A stretch of DNA of 64,000 bases from Lithobates sylvaticus. Taxonomy: Eukaryota > Chordata > Amphibia > Anura > Ranidae. The notes under the pieces are model-generated. The model saw nothing but the letters and a program-made list of their open reading frames with translations. It was not told the origin of the DNA and did not search any database. Below are positions 10,100-22,810 of the stretch, piece by piece. The translations under genes and the position numbers were made by a program. The DNA lies in assembly GCA_028564925.1 (NCBI GenBank), contig CM053031.1, positions 162,046,726-162,110,725 on the forward strand, read 5' to 3'. Position 1 is the stretch's first letter. Each line of letters starts with the position of its first letter.

Positions 10100-10330
10100 C
10101 ATTTTTGTTTGGGAGCCATGTCGCACGACCGCGCAATTGTTCTTTGGGTGATATGTTGGGTTTGTGCCAAACATAGCGTTTTCTTTGATGGCCAAAAAGT
10201 AAAATTTTAGTCTCATCAGGCCAGAGCACCTTCCTCCATACATTTTGGGAGTCCACTTTAATAAGGGGGCCCCCAGATTCCGGCCCCCCACCCTATGTGA
10301 ATAAGTATTAAGTACCATGTACCCCTACCC
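10100..10330 (-). pseudogene. Tc1/mariner transposase scrap, copy 2
   Basis: Same fragment as 2827-3060, again on the minus strand, with the VLWPDETK catalytic motif and no flanking transposase domains. It is the right-hand continuation of duplication copy 2, cut off from its LINE tail by the Ngaro insertion. Confidence 0.7.
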
Positions 10331-10462
10331 ATTCTTCTTCTTGTTCTTCTTGTTCTTCTTGTTCTTCTTCTTTTTGTTATTGTTATTGTTATTCTTCTTC
10401 TTGTTATTGTTGTTCTTCTTCCTCTTGTTGTTGTTGTTCTTCTTCTTCTTCTTCCTCTTCCG
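10331..10462. repeat. CTT/GTT trinucleotide microsatellite
   Basis: About 130 bp of degenerate TTC/TTG/TTA triplets. A shorter version at 3060-3087 is where the 881-bp tandem unit joins, so this tract may have mediated the duplication. Confidence 0.9.
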
Positions 10463-10885
10463 GGCTGCGTGCTGGGATAAGGGTCTGATATAGATTTGGG
10501 GAGGACCCCCACGCCGTTTTTCCGACGTAGGGATTCCCCTTTAAATCCATACCAGGCGACGGAGCTAGCAAGGTGTCAATCTCGCCAATCGAGGTGGCGA
10601 CATTGGCTTAATTCGCTAGTCCCGTCTACCTGGAGTCACGTTCTAAATGAACGGACTTTACTCCGTGTGTGGGCAAGTCCGTTCATTTCAAAAGTCCGGC
10701 GGATCTCCACCAAAACTCCGGCGGATTGTCCGCCAGATCTAGTCCGCCGGAAAAGTCCAGGCGTATGTGGGCAAGTCCGCACGTTCGGAAAGTCTGGCGG
10801 ACCTCCGCTGTAGAGTCCGGCGGATTGTCTGCTGGATTAAGTCCGCCGGATAGTCCGGCCAAATAGTCTGATCATGTGTACGCAG
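10463..10885. repeat. MITE-like debris with AGTCCGGCGG repeats
   Basis: No gene. From 10640 to 10870 a short motif (AGTCCGGCGG / TCCGCCGG) recurs about eight times in both orientations. It ends near TGTGTACGCAGCATTA, which resembles the ends of cut-and-paste MITEs with CGTACAC-type termini. The left part (10490-10560) resembles a stretch near 20560-20600. Family not established. Confidence 0.4.
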
Positions 10886-11127
10886 CATTACTTGTTTGGA
10901 GAGTTCCTTGGTCTTAATGGCAGTGTTTGGTTAGTGGTGCCTCTTGCTTGGGTGTTTCAGCCTCTGTGGTGTGTGTGGTCTTGGGTGTGTGTGTGTGTAT
11001 ATATGTAATGACAGATCATGTGACATTTATAATGCACACAGGTGGACATCATTTCATTATGTGACTTCTGAAGGTAGTTGGTTGCACCAGAGCTTTTTAT
11101 GGGCTTGATAACAAAGGGGGTGAATAC
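10886..11127 (+). mobile_element. Tc1-like relic, left half of the 3' region
   Basis: Non-coding sequence that continues, after the 10-kb hAT insertion, at 21122-21331. That half ends in CAACGCACTGTA, a Tc1-type terminus. No transposase frame remains. ATACTCAT at 11128-11135 is the target duplication of the hAT. Confidence 0.55.
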
Positions 11128-11249
11128 ATACTCATTAGGGATGGGCCCGGTGTTCGATTCGAACCCACGTTCGAATCGAATACCGGGCGTTCGCCCGCTC
11201 GGCGAGCCCAGAACTATTTGGGCCGTTCGCATCACATTCGTGTGATGCG

Positions 11250-11460
11250 AGCGGCCCGCAATGCATTGCGCCAGGCGCAGTGCATTGCTGGCTGATGATT
11301 GGCCAAGCATGCACTGTGACCATGCTTGGCCAATCACAGCGCCGGCAGCGAGGAGAGCAATAATTGGCTACAGGCAGGACGCCTGTAGCCAATTAAAGCT
11401 CAGAGACTTTAGTACACGCCCCACTGTATAAAAGGCCGCCGCGCCGTCGGCCTAGTGCAC
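11250..11460 (+). promoter_or_regulatory. hAT promoter region with TATA box
   Basis: TATAAAA at 11427-11433 follows a CCAAT-type palindrome near 11296-11340 (GATTGGCCAAGC ... GCTTGGCCAATC) and a second ATTGGCT/AGCCAAT pair at about 11370-11395. This layout fits a pol II core promoter for the transposase, about 2.2 kb upstream of its ATG. Inferred from motifs only. Confidence 0.5.
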
Positions 11461-11740
11461 ATGTGTTCCGGCTTTGATTGAGTGAATAGGCAGACTGCTG
11501 ATTCAATGCTAAACCATTGCTGATTCATTGTGAATACTGATCATTTCTGCTGATTGCACTGCTGCTGACTGAGTGGTGACATTATCTGCTGCTGAGTCTA
11601 AGTCCTTTCATTCTGGGGATTAGTCTGGTGTGTGCGTGCTGTTAGTACAGCATTGCAGTAGCACCCATTGCAGTGCTGTTAGTACAGCATTGCACCCTAA
11701 CCTTCTGTCCCATTGTGATCTAAGGCAGGCAGGCAGGGAT
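11461..11740. other. hAT 5' leader, no gene
   Basis: Leader between the TATA box and the minisatellite. It carries short partial repeats of CATTGCAGT and TGCTGATT motifs (11490-11700). No coding region. Confidence 0.4.
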
Positions 11741-12323
11741 TTATAGGAGCTAGTGTGTGTGTGTCAGCACACATAGGAGCTAGTGTGTGTGTGTCAGCAC
11801 ACATAGGAGCTAGTGTGTGTGTGTCAGCACACATAGGAGCTAGTGTGTGTGTGTCAGCACACATAGGCGCTAGTGAGTGTGTGTCAGCACACATAGGAGC
11901 TAGTGTGTGTGTGTCAGCACACATAGGAGCTAGTGTGTGTGTGTGTGTGTGTGTCAGCACACATAGGAGCTAGTGTGTGTGTGTGTGTGTCAGCACACAT
12001 AGGAGCTAGTGTGTGTGTGTCAGCACACATAGGAGCTAGTGTGTGTGTGTCAGCACACATAGGAGCTAGTGTGTGTGTGTCAGCACACATAGGAGCTAGT
12101 GTGTGTGTGTGTGTGTGTGTCAGCACACATAGGAGCTAGTGTGTGTGTGTCAGCACACATAGGAGCTAGTGTGTGTGTGTCAGCACACACAGGAGCTAGT
12201 GTGTGTGTGTCAGCACACATAGGAGCTAGTGTGTGTGTGTGTGTCAGCACACATAGGAGCTAGTGTGTGTGTGTGTCAGCACACATAGGAGCTAGTGCGT
12301 GTGTGTGTCAGCACACATAGGAG

Positions 12324-12354
<31 letters not shown>

Positions 12355-13177
12355 CAGCACACATATGAGCTAGTGTGTGTGTGTGTGTGTCAGCACACAT
12401 AGGAGCTAGTGTGTGTGTCAGCACACATAGGAGCTAGTGTGTGTGTGTGTCAGCACACATAGGAGCTAGTGTGTGTGTGTGTATGTGTCAGCACACATAG
12501 GAGTTAGTGTGTGTGTGTCAGCACACATAGGAGCTAGTGTGTGTGTGTCAGCACACATAGGAGCTAGTGTGTGTGTGTCAGCACACATAGGAGCTAGTGT
12601 GTGTGTCTCAGCACACATATGAGCTGGTGTGTGTGTGTGTGTGTGTCAGCACACATAGGAGCTAGTGTGTGTGTCTCAGCACACATAGGAGCTAGTGTGT
12701 GTGTCAGCACACTTAGGAGCTAGTGTGTGTGTCAGCACACATAGGAGCTAGTGTGTGTGTGTGTGTGTGTGTCAGCACACATAGGAGCTAGTGTGTGTGT
12801 GTGTGTGTGTGTGTGTCAGCACACATAGGAGCTAGTGTGAGTGTGTGTGTCAGCACACATAGGAGCTAGTGTGTGTCAGCACACATAGGAGCTAGTGTGT
12901 GTGTCAGCACACATAGGAGCTAGTGTGTGTGTGTGTGTCAGCACACATATGAGCTAGTGTGTGTGTCTCAGCACACATAGGAGCTAGTGTGTGTCTCAGC
13001 ACACATAGGAGCTAGTGTGTGTGTCAGCACACATAGGAGCTAGTGTGTGTGTGTGTGTGTGTCAGCACACATAGGAGTTAGTGTGTGTGTGTGTGTGTCA
13101 GCACACATAGGAGCTAGTGTGTGTGTGTGTCAGCACACATAGGAGCTAGTGCGTGTGTGTGTCAGCACACATAGGAG

Positions 13178-13231
<54 letters not shown>

Positions 13232-13343
13232 AGCACACATAGGAGTTAGTGTGTGTGTGTGTGTCAGCACACATAGGAGCTAGTGTGTGTGTGTGTCAGC
13301 ACACATAGGAGCTAGTGCGTGTGTGTGTCAGCACACATAGGAG

Positions 13344-13377
<34 letters not shown>

Positions 13378-13482
13378 AGCACACATATGAGCTAGTGTGT
13401 GTGTGTGTGTGTCAGCACACATAGGAGCTAGTGTGTGTGTGTCAGCACACATAGGAGCTAGTGTGTGTGTGTGTGTGTGTGC
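11741..13482. repeat. Minisatellite, GGAGCTAGTGTG...CAGCACACATA units
   Basis: About fifty tandem units of 26-60 bp. Each has an invariant core, CAGCACACATAGGAGCTAGTG, here given as its start CAGCACACATA and end GGAGCTAGTG, separated by a (GT)n spacer of varying length. Open frames through it on both strands are simple by-products of the repeat. It lies between the hAT promoter and the transposase ATG, so any transcript must cross it or splice it out. Confidence 0.95.
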
Positions 13483-13615
13483 CAGCCCAGTTCTTGTCAT
13501 CTAAGGCAGCCTCTATCTGCCATAAGGCCCTGTTGCTGTGTCATCTAAGGCATCCATCTGCAGGAGTTAGTGTGTGTGCTGTGTGACTCCAGCACAATAT
13601 ACACTACCCACTACA

Positions 13616-16600
13616 ATGCCTGGAAGACCACCAAGGAGAGGCAGACAGTCCCGAGGCAAGAACACTGGGCAAGCAGGCTCTGTTTCTAGAGACAAGAGTG
13701 CTGGTCGTGGACGTGGTCGTGCATCGTCATCAGCACGTGGCCATGGGACACGCTTGTCCTTGTTTTCGGCAGCTGGACATGTTGAGCCGCATCATGCCGA
13801 AGGCTTGGTAGAATGGATGACCAAGCCCTCCTCATCCTCCTCATCCTCTCTCACCCAGGCTCAGGGTACTGGCAGAGCAGCTGCCAACGCGTACTCAATG
13901 GCATCATCAGGCACCCCTTCCCTAGACCCCCCATGTCCTCCTGATGAGTCCCCCGAACTGTTTCAGCACAGTGTTGGGTACATGCTCCAGGAGGATGCCC
14001 AACGTTTTGAAGGCTCGGATGATGATACCCAGCTTGAGGAAGGCAGTAGCGTGCGTGCAGAGAGAGGGGATGCTGAAGGACAGCAATCTGGCAGTCATGT
14101 TCCACCAGCTACAGCTTACTGCCAGGTTTGCTCCAGTGGTGAAGAGGGAGGGGATGATGAGGTAACTGACTCCACGTGGGTGCCTGAAGGGAGAGAGGAG
14201 GAGGAGGAGGAGGAGGCGGCGGCACATGTCCAACGAGGCAGGATGCCCTCCGGAGGCCAGCTAGAGGCCAGCACACCAACTGAATCACACCGCAGAGCTC
14301 CGCCTGTGCAGGGCGCTGCCTCTGCACATTCTTACAAAAGTTCTTTGGTGTGGGCCTTTTTTGAGACGAGTACATCAGATCACACCACTGCTATTTGCAA
14401 TATTTGTCTCAAGCGTATCTCACGTGGCCAAAACATCAGCCGCTTGGGCACCACAAGCATGACCAGACATATGTCGACCTGCCATGCAGCTCGTGGCAAG
14501 CGCACATTAAAGACCCACACCAAAGAACAAAGTGGACCTCTCCTTGCTCCTCATCAGCTGGGATCTCCAACCCCACTATATCTTCAGTCCTCTCTGAAAG
14601 CTGCTCTGAGAGGAATGAAGGTGTAGAATTAGGTGTGTCACAGCCAAGTACTTGCAGTACACCGACGTCCGATTGTAGCAGGCAAATTTCCCTGCCCCAG
14701 CTGCTGGACCATCGAAAGAAGTTTACTCCCAGCCATCCACATGCCCAGCGGTTGAATGCTAGCTTGGCTAAATTGCTAGCACTTCAACTGCTGCCTTTTC
14801 AGTTGGTAGACTCAGCCCCCTCTAGTGAGTTTGTTCAATGTGCGGTTCCTCAGCGGCAGGTTCCCAAACGCCACTTTTTCTCACGGAAGGCGATTCCGGC
14901 TCTCTACCGGCATGTGGAAGGCAATGTCCATGCCTCGCTGGACAGGGCGGTCAGCGGTAAGGTGCATATTACCGCTGACTCATGGTCCAGCAGGCATGGA
15001 TAGGGACGTTATCTGTATTTCACGGCCCATTGGGTCACTCTATTGGCAGCTGGGAGGGATGCAGGACAAGGTGCAGTAGTGTTGGAGGTTGTTCCACCAC
15101 CACGCCTCCAAAATGCTACTACTGGTTGTGACACACCTCTCTCCTCCACCCCCTCCTCTTCTTCTTCCTCCATGGCCTCTTCGAGTGCTCTGTCCTCGGA
15201 ACCAGCGGTGCTCCGTAGGCGTACAAGGGGCTACGCGAGTACGCAGGCAAAAAGATGCCATGCCGTGCTTGCGCTGGTGTGTTTGGGGGACAGGAGCCAC
15301 ACTGGGTCAGAGGTTCTGGCAGCTCTGCAGGGGCAGGCCGAGAGGTGGTTGACGCCACACCAGCTTAAGCCAGGAATGGTGGTTTCTGACAATGGCACCA
15401 ACCTCCTCTCCGCCCTGCGACAGGGGCAGCTCACCCATGTGCCCTGTATGGCTCACGTCCTCAACCTGGTGGTGCAGCGGTTCTTGGGCAGGTACCCAGG
15501 CTTACAGGATGTCCTGAGGCAGGCCAGGAAAGTCTGTGTGCATTTCCGCCGATCGTATAATGCCAGTGCTCGGCTGGCTGAGCTGCAAAAGGAGTTGAAC
15601 CTGTCCAAGAACCGCCTAATATGTGACATGCCCACCAGGTGGAACTCAACGTTGGCCATGCTGCAGCGACTGCAAACGCAGCAGAGCGCCATCAATGAGT
15701 ACCTTTGCGACTACGGCACCAGGACAGGGTCAGGGAAACTTGGATTTTTTTCACCACGCCAGTGGATGCATGCACTGTCCTGTCACCATTTGAGGAGGCC
15801 ACGAGGATGGTGAGCAGTGACAGTGCATGCATCAGTGACACTGTACCTCTTGTCCACCTGTTGGAGCATACGCTGTGTGGGATAATGGACAGGGCACTTG
15901 AGGCAGAACAGAGGCAGGAAGAGGAGGACTTCCTTGCCTCTCAAGGCCCCCTTTATCCAGACAGTGTTCCTTCTGTCCCACCCATCACACAGGAAGAGGA
16001 TGAGGAGGAGGAGGAGGAGGAGGATTGTGTGAGCATGGAGGTGGAGCCTGGCACTCAGCATCAGCAGCAGCAGTCTTTTAGGGATGATGTACAGTCCCAA
16101 CAAACCAGTGGACTTGTACGTGGCTGGGAGGAGGTGGCTGGCGATCATGTCGTCCTCAGTGACCCAGAAGACTCCGGACTGAATGCCTCAGCTAACCTAC
16201 GTTGCATGGCCTCCCTGATCCTGCAAAGCCTGCGGAAGGATCCTCGTATTCTTCGGATCAAGGAGAGGGACCATTACTGGCTGGCCATTCTCCTTGATCC
16301 ACGGTACAAGGGTAAGGTTGCGGACCTTATCTTGCTGTCGCAGAGGGAGCAGAGGATGAGACATCTCAGGGAGGCCTTGCAGAAAGGTCTGTGCAACGCG
16401 TTCCCAGAAACTGGGAGGTTACAAACTCCTGGTCCTGGACGACGAGTGGCTGAGGCTTCGGTCAGTAGCAGAAGGAGCGGTGGGGAAGGTGGACGTCTGA
16501 CCGATGCGTTCAGACTATATTTTAGTCCGCAGCCCCAAGGTATGATCGGTTCCAGCAACCATCGCCAGCGTCTGATATACATGGTGCAGGAATACCTAGG

Positions 16601-16883
16601 GGCAAGGTCAGACTTGGACACCTTTCCCAACGAAAATCCTCTGGCTTACTGGGTCTTGAGGATGGATCACTGGCCAGAGCTTGCACAGTATGCAATTGAG
16701 CTACTGGCCCGTCCTGCATCCAGCGTTCTTTCCGAACGCACATTCAGTGCTGCTGGAGGATTTGTCACCGATCACAGGGTGCGCCTGTCCACCGACTCGG
16801 TTGATCGACTGACCTTCATAAAGATGAATCAGTCTTGGATCACCACCAGCTACCAGGCACCTGAAGCGGATATAACTGAATAA
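13616..16883 (+). pseudogene. hAT transposase with BED zinc finger (broken)
   Basis: Transposase of a BED-type hAT. ATG at 13616 begins MPGRPPRRGRQSRGKN, a basic tail. A Ser/Glu-rich spacer leads to a BED finger at about 14340-14500 (CNICLKRIS ... TSMTRHMSTCH). The RNase H-like core has ITADSW and later DNGTNLLSA, HVLNLVVQRF and TRWNSTLAML. The C-terminal dimerisation domain near 16600-16830 has LARPASSVLSERTFSAAGG. The frame changes between about 14500 and 14600 and again near 15760, and an in-frame TAG lies at 15001, so no full protein can be made. An acidic run (15990-16030) lies in the insertion domain. Confidence 0.9.
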
Positions 16884-17029
16884 TTTATAATGGCACATCC
16901 CTTCAAGACTGCCTATGCTGATGCTGAGTGACTGCCCTCTTATGTTCACTGACTATCCTCTTCCTCCTCCTCAATGATCCATTCCTTGATAGCTTGGAAG
17001 AACATTTTTGTTTCTGGGTGCCACCACAC

Positions 17030-17935
17030 CAGTGCCTAAGGCACAATTTTTCAGCCCCTGTATAACAGGGGCGTGTAATTACAATTTTTTAAGCAATGCT
17101 TCGCAACAGGTCTGACTGCTGTGCTCCAAGTACAGTATCTGTGAGGGGTTGCAGTGTTGTGGCACCAGCACCGTTGCCTAAGGCACAATTTTTCAGCCCC
17201 TGTTTAACAGGGGCGTGTAATTACAATTTTTTAAGCAATGCTTTGCAACAGGTCTGACTGCTGTGCTCCAAGTACAGTATCTGTAAGGGGTTGCAGGGTT
17301 GTGGCACCAGCACCGTTGCCTAAGGCACAATTTTTCAGCCCCTGTTTAACAGGGGCGTGTAATTACAATTTTTTAAGCAATGCTTCGCAACAGGTCTGAC
17401 TGCTGTGCTCCAAGTACAGTATCTGTGAGGGGTTGCAGTGTTGTGGCACCAGCACCGTTGCCTAAGGCACAATTTTTCAGCCCCTGTTTAACAGGGGCGT
17501 GTAATTACAATTTTTTAAGCAATGCTTCGCAACAGGTCTGACTGCTGTGCTCCAAGTACAGTATCTGTGAGGGGTTGCAGTGTTGTGGCACCAGCACCAG
17601 TGCCTAAGGCACAATTTTTCAGCCCCTGTTTAACAGGGGCGTGTAATTACAATTTTTTAAGCAATGCTTCGCAACAGGTCTGACTGCTGTGCTCCAAGTA
17701 CAGTATCTGTGAGGGGTTGCAGTGTTGTGGCACCAGCACCGTTGCCTTAGGCACAATTTTTCAGGCCCTGTTTAACAGGGGCGTGTAATTACAATTTTTT
17801 AAGCAATGCTTTGCAACAGGTCTGACTGCTGTGCTCCAAGTACAGTATCTGTGAGGGATTGCAGTGTTGTGGCACCAGCACCGTTGCCTAAGGCACAATT
17901 TTTCAGCCCCTGTTTAACAGGGGCGTGTAATTACA
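17030..17935. repeat. VNTR, 142-bp units (subfamily 1)
   Basis: About 6.4 head-to-tail copies of a 142-bp unit starting CCTAAGGCACAATTTTTCAG, at about 17035, 17177, 17319, 17461, 17603, 17745 and 17887. Each unit contains the small inverted repeat CCCCTGTTTAACAGGGG. Copies differ at only a few sites, so the array is homogenised. It lies in the hAT 3' region. Confidence 0.95.
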
Positions 17936-18470
17936 AATCTTGATCTAATAGTTCACAGCAGGGCCCATTCCTGCGCCCACCAAGAGTAACTGTGAGGGCT
18001 TACAGTCTTGTGGCAACACCGTCCACCACCACCAAAGGCCCAATTTTTCTGCCCTGTTCAACAGGTGCATGCAATTACAAATCTTGATCTAATAATTCAC
18101 AGCAGGGCCCATTCCTGCGCCCACCAAGAGTAACTGTGAGGGCTTACAGTCTTCTGGCAACACCGTCCACCACCACCACCACCAAAGGCCCAATTTTTCT
18201 GCCCTGTTCAACAGGTGCATGCAATTACAAATCTTGATCTAATAATTCACAGCAGGGCCCATTCCTGCGCCCACCAAGAGTAACTGTGAGGGCTTACAGT
18301 CTTGTGGCAACACCATCCACCACCACCACCACCAAAGGCCCAATTTTTCTGCCCTGTTCAACAGGTGCATGCAATTACAAATCTTGATCTAATAATTCAC
18401 AGCAGGGCCAATTCCTGTGCCCACCAAGAGTAACTGTGAGGGCTTACAGTGTTGTGGCTACACCAACATC
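17936..18470. repeat. VNTR, about 145-bp units (subfamily 2)
   Basis: About 3.7 units starting AAATCTTGATCTAATA, with a (CCA)n tract that varies in length. Alignment by eye shows the same ancestral unit as the 142-bp array next to it. Three units in reverse orientation occur at 60480-60835 in the second copy of this hAT. Confidence 0.9.
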
Positions 18471-18913
18471 TAATGGGGCAAATTTCTGCAGAGCATATAC
18501 GGCAGGCCTCTACTTTCAAACATCCAACTTACAAACGACTCCTACTTGCAAACGGAGGAGAAAACAGGAAGTGAGAGGAAATCTACCCCTAGGAAGGGAA
18601 ATTCTATCCTGTTAGATTTAATTTGGGAAAAAGGTATCTCCTCTCTACTGATCCTTGTTTCAATTAAAACCCCACTTTTCCAAAAACATTTGTCATTGGG
18701 ACGGAAAGTGAGGTGAAATGTTCTGAACAGATGTGCAAAGACAGCAAATGTTACAGGGGTGATAACCCCTCCCTATGTTCTCCAAAAAGCTTAAAAATTT
18801 ATTTTTTTTGGATGGAGCTACACTTAAAAATGTACCTGTTCAGATTCTACTTAAGAACAAACCTACAGTCCCTGTCTTGTTTGCACCGCCTATATACTGC
18901 TGTTCAGAGTATA
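18471..18913. other. hAT 3' region, no gene
   Basis: Unique non-coding sequence between the VNTR and the nested Tc1 element. Nothing recognised. Confidence 0.4.
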
Positions 18914-18915
18914 TA

Positions 18916-19129
18916 CAGTGGTGTGAAAAAGTGTTTGCCCCCTTCCTCATTTCCTGTTCCTTTGCATGTTTGTCACACTTAAGTGTTTCGGAACATCAAA
19001 CCAATTTAAACAATAGTCAAGGACAACACAAGTAAACACAAAATGCAATTTGTAAATGAAGGTGTTTATTATTAAAGGTGAAAAAAAATCCAAACCATCA
19101 TGGCCCTGTGTGAAAAAGTGATTGCCCCC
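18916..19129 (+). repeat. Left inverted repeat of the Tc1 element
   Basis: 214 bp, starting CAGTGGTGTGAAAAAGTG. The outer transposase-binding direct repeat is at 18916-18943 and the inner one at about 19105-19129. Identical to the reverse complement of 20323-20536. Confidence 0.95.
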
Positions 19130-19282
19130 CTTGTTAAAACATACTATAACTGTGGTTGTCCACACCTGAGTTCAATTTCTCTAGCCACACCCAGGCCTGA
19201 TTATTGCCACACCTGTTCACAATCAAGGCATCACTTAAATAGGAGCTGCTTGACACAGTAAGGTCCACCAGAAGATCCTTAA

Positions 19283-20317
<1,035 letters not shown>

Positions 20318-20322
20318 GTTTA

Positions 20323-20536
20323 GGGGGCAATCACTTTTTCACACAGGGCCATGATGGTTTGGATTTTTTTTCACCTTTAATAATAAACACCTTCATTTAC
20401 AAATTGCATTTTGTGTTTACTTGTGTTGTCCTTGACTATTGTTTAAATTGGTTTGATGTTCCGAAACACTTAAGTGTGACAAACATGCAAAGGAACAGGA
20501 AATGAGGAAGGGGGCAAACACTTTTTCACACCACTG
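20323..20536 (-). repeat. Right inverted repeat of the Tc1 element
   Basis: Exact 214-bp reverse complement of 18916-19129, including the 8-base A/T run. It begins six bases after the transposase stop. Confidence 0.95.
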
Positions 20537-20538
20537 TA

Positions 20539-21000
20539 GGGTTGTAGGTATAGGGTTTAATTTTTGGTGCGGGGTCCCCCTTAATATCCATACAAGACCC
20601 AAAGGGGCTGGGGTGGGGGGGGGTGATGGGGTAGCCATGCCATTTTTCTCAAGGATTTTCAGCCATATGGCCAGGACAAGACATGACATTAAAGCCGCAA
20701 GTGGTTTTAAATGGCTTCTTTTTTTCTTTTACAAATGTCATTTTGTGCAGGGACAGTTCTAAACACGGGAAACACATGCCACTTCACAGGCATACTTTAG
20801 ACACCCCCAGGTACCATAGTTAAATGAATATTTCACTTTTTTTTTCACTTTATGCATCATTAAAATGACTGCTCCCGAAAAAATGTTAGTTTTTAAAAGT
20901 TCTTTTTGCATTGATATATGCCCCCTGGGGCAGGACCCGGGTCCTCAAACCTGTTTTATGACATTAACATGCATATTGGCCGTTATAATTAGCACTTTTG
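20539..21000. other. hAT 3' tail, no gene
   Basis: AT-rich non-coding tail of the 10-kb hAT. The stretch at 20930-20960 (CCCTGGGGCAGGACCCGGG) recurs in reverse at about 54485-54510, which identifies 54309-60835 as the same family. Confidence 0.7.
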
Positions 21001-21121
21001 ATTTCGAACGTTCGCGTCCACTGTAACGAATAGGGTTCGAAAATTCGCACAAACTTTCGGTCCGTTCGAAGGTTCTGATGCGAACCGAACCCGGGGTGTT
21101 CGGCTCATCCCTAATACTCAT

Positions 21122-21331
21122 ATGCCACTTATCAGTTTTTTATTTCTGAAAAATAGTTTTATGTGTTATATATATAATTTTTATTTTTTTTTTATTTTAC
21201 TTCACCAACTTAGACTATTGTGTTCTGATCCATCACATATAATTCAGACTAAAAAAACATTGAACTAAAGGCTGTAATGTAACAAAATAGGTAAAAAGCC
21301 AAGGGGGCGAATACTTTTGCAACGCACTGTA
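21122..21331 (+). mobile_element. Tc1-like relic, right half and terminus
   Basis: Continuation of 10886-11127 across the hAT. It ends in GGGGGCGAATACTTTTGCAACGCACTGTA, here given as its last part TTTTGCAACGCACTGTA, a typical Tc1 end. Non-coding. Confidence 0.65.
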
Positions 21332-21342
21332 TTATATATCTT

Positions 21343-21445
21343 CATCATCTTCCAGGACAGCTACTGGAGAGATGATTGGCTCCAGGAAACACAAATCAGA
21401 TACAATTTAAAAGGCCCCTCCCTTTCCCCTGACCCTCAGTTGTTT
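21343..21445 (+). repeat. DIRS1-like left inverted terminal repeat
   Basis: About 100 bp from CATCTTCCAGGACAGCTAC to CCCTGACCCTCAGTTG. It matches the reverse complement of 32485-32600 with few differences. Confidence 0.85.
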
Positions 21446-22349
21446 CGTGTTTCCAGACCTCCAGGATTATGCACCGTCATGTTTGTTTCTTTCGTTTGGT
21501 CTGGAGACTGTGGTTAGCGGACCCCCCCTTGTTCAGATTACTCAGACCGGTTCTGGCCATGTCTGCAGTATTTTCTGCAGTTCCAGCAGTCTGAGAAGGG
21601 TTTCTCTGTTTTTCTGGTGGTTACTTGCTTTAGGGAATCTTCTGCAACTTCCACCCCCCCCCCCCCCCCAGCGTCCTGATCCACCTTGGTACACCCAGAG
21701 AGCGTTTCCTTGTGTCCTTTTCACCATTTTGGGTGTACCAAGATGGCAGCGAGTGCACTTCCTGTCTCGTCGCCGGAACCGGAAGTGATGTCACTCTTCG
21801 TGTTTGAAAAGGACCGGCTCAGGCACCCATGCTGCTGGGGATGTTTTGCTGGCTGTACAGCAAATGGACAGTGTCCAAGCTCTTTACAATGCTCTGCTAT
21901 CTGGTCCTTCTCATCATGGAGGTTAAGGACACCCCTGTTGACAGTGCACCCGCTCTGTCTGATCCAGTGGCTGCAATCGGATCCTGTGTTAGCCCTAAGG
22001 TTAGTACTTCCCTGCTGTATTGAGAGATTGTATATCTAGGGGCAAATGTTTTAGAAAGTGTAATTTTGTATGCCTTTTCTTATTGTGGTTTATTTTTTCT
22101 AGGTTGACAAACCTGTGAAAAGAAAATGTGGAAATTGTAGATCCAAGCTTCCTGATAGCTGTAGGAAACTGTTATGTGAGACATGTATTTCTTCAGTGGC
22201 AGGGGCTGAGTCTGCTTCTAACCTAAAGGAATTGATGGTTTCCGTGAAGGTTCCTCCTTTCAAGCCTTTAATGATAGGTTAGCTGGGCTGGTCCTCCCAC
22301 GTCTGTAGCAGTGACAGTAGCAGGTTACTTTGGCTTCATGATCTCTACC

Positions 22350-22810
22350 CCCTTTGGTGTCAGAGACTGTTAGTTCCCGTGCGGTGTCTGATCCAGAGGA
22401 GGGAGAGAACATAGAATCCTCATCTGACGAGGAATCCATGTCAGAGATGGAGGAAACTGTTAATACGGCTAGATACCTATTTCCAGTCGATCATATTGAA
22501 GAACTGTTGAAAGCAGTTTTTACTTCTGAACAGATTGACCACCGCAAAAAACGCAATTGGTTCAGAATAAAATGTATAGGGGTCTTCAGGGGCGTAAGCC
22601 TAAGTGTTTTCCGGTACACCAGTCACTTAAAGATATGGTCCTGTCAGAATGGAAAGAGCCTGAGAAAAGGTTGTTCTTGTCCAGAGGGCATAAGAGGAGA
22701 TTCCCCTTTCAGTCTGACATTGAAGAGACGTTTTTTCAAGTGTCCAAGACTGGATGCTCCTATGTCTCAAGTGTATAAGAAATCTGATCAATTGGGGTCA
22801 CCTGCTTAGC
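22350..22810 (+). pseudogene. DIRS1-like gag-region remnant
   Basis: Open stretches with an acidic Ser-rich segment (DPEEGENIESSSDEESMSE) followed by PVDHIEELLKAV, in the position and style of DIRS gag. Assigned by location upstream of RT; broken. Confidence 0.5.

Noticed and set aside
9248-10210. A 320-codon plus-strand open frame
   Set aside because: It is the complement of the GC-rich gag region and end repeat of the Ngaro element; no domain.
11697-13500. Open frames through the GT-rich repeat on both strands
   Set aside because: They only translate the repeat unit and have no domain; by-products of the array.
11741-18470. Evenly spaced tandem repeats that could suggest a CRISPR array
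   Set aside because: Spacers are (GT)n or part of the same unit, not unique sequences, and the context is a frog transposon.
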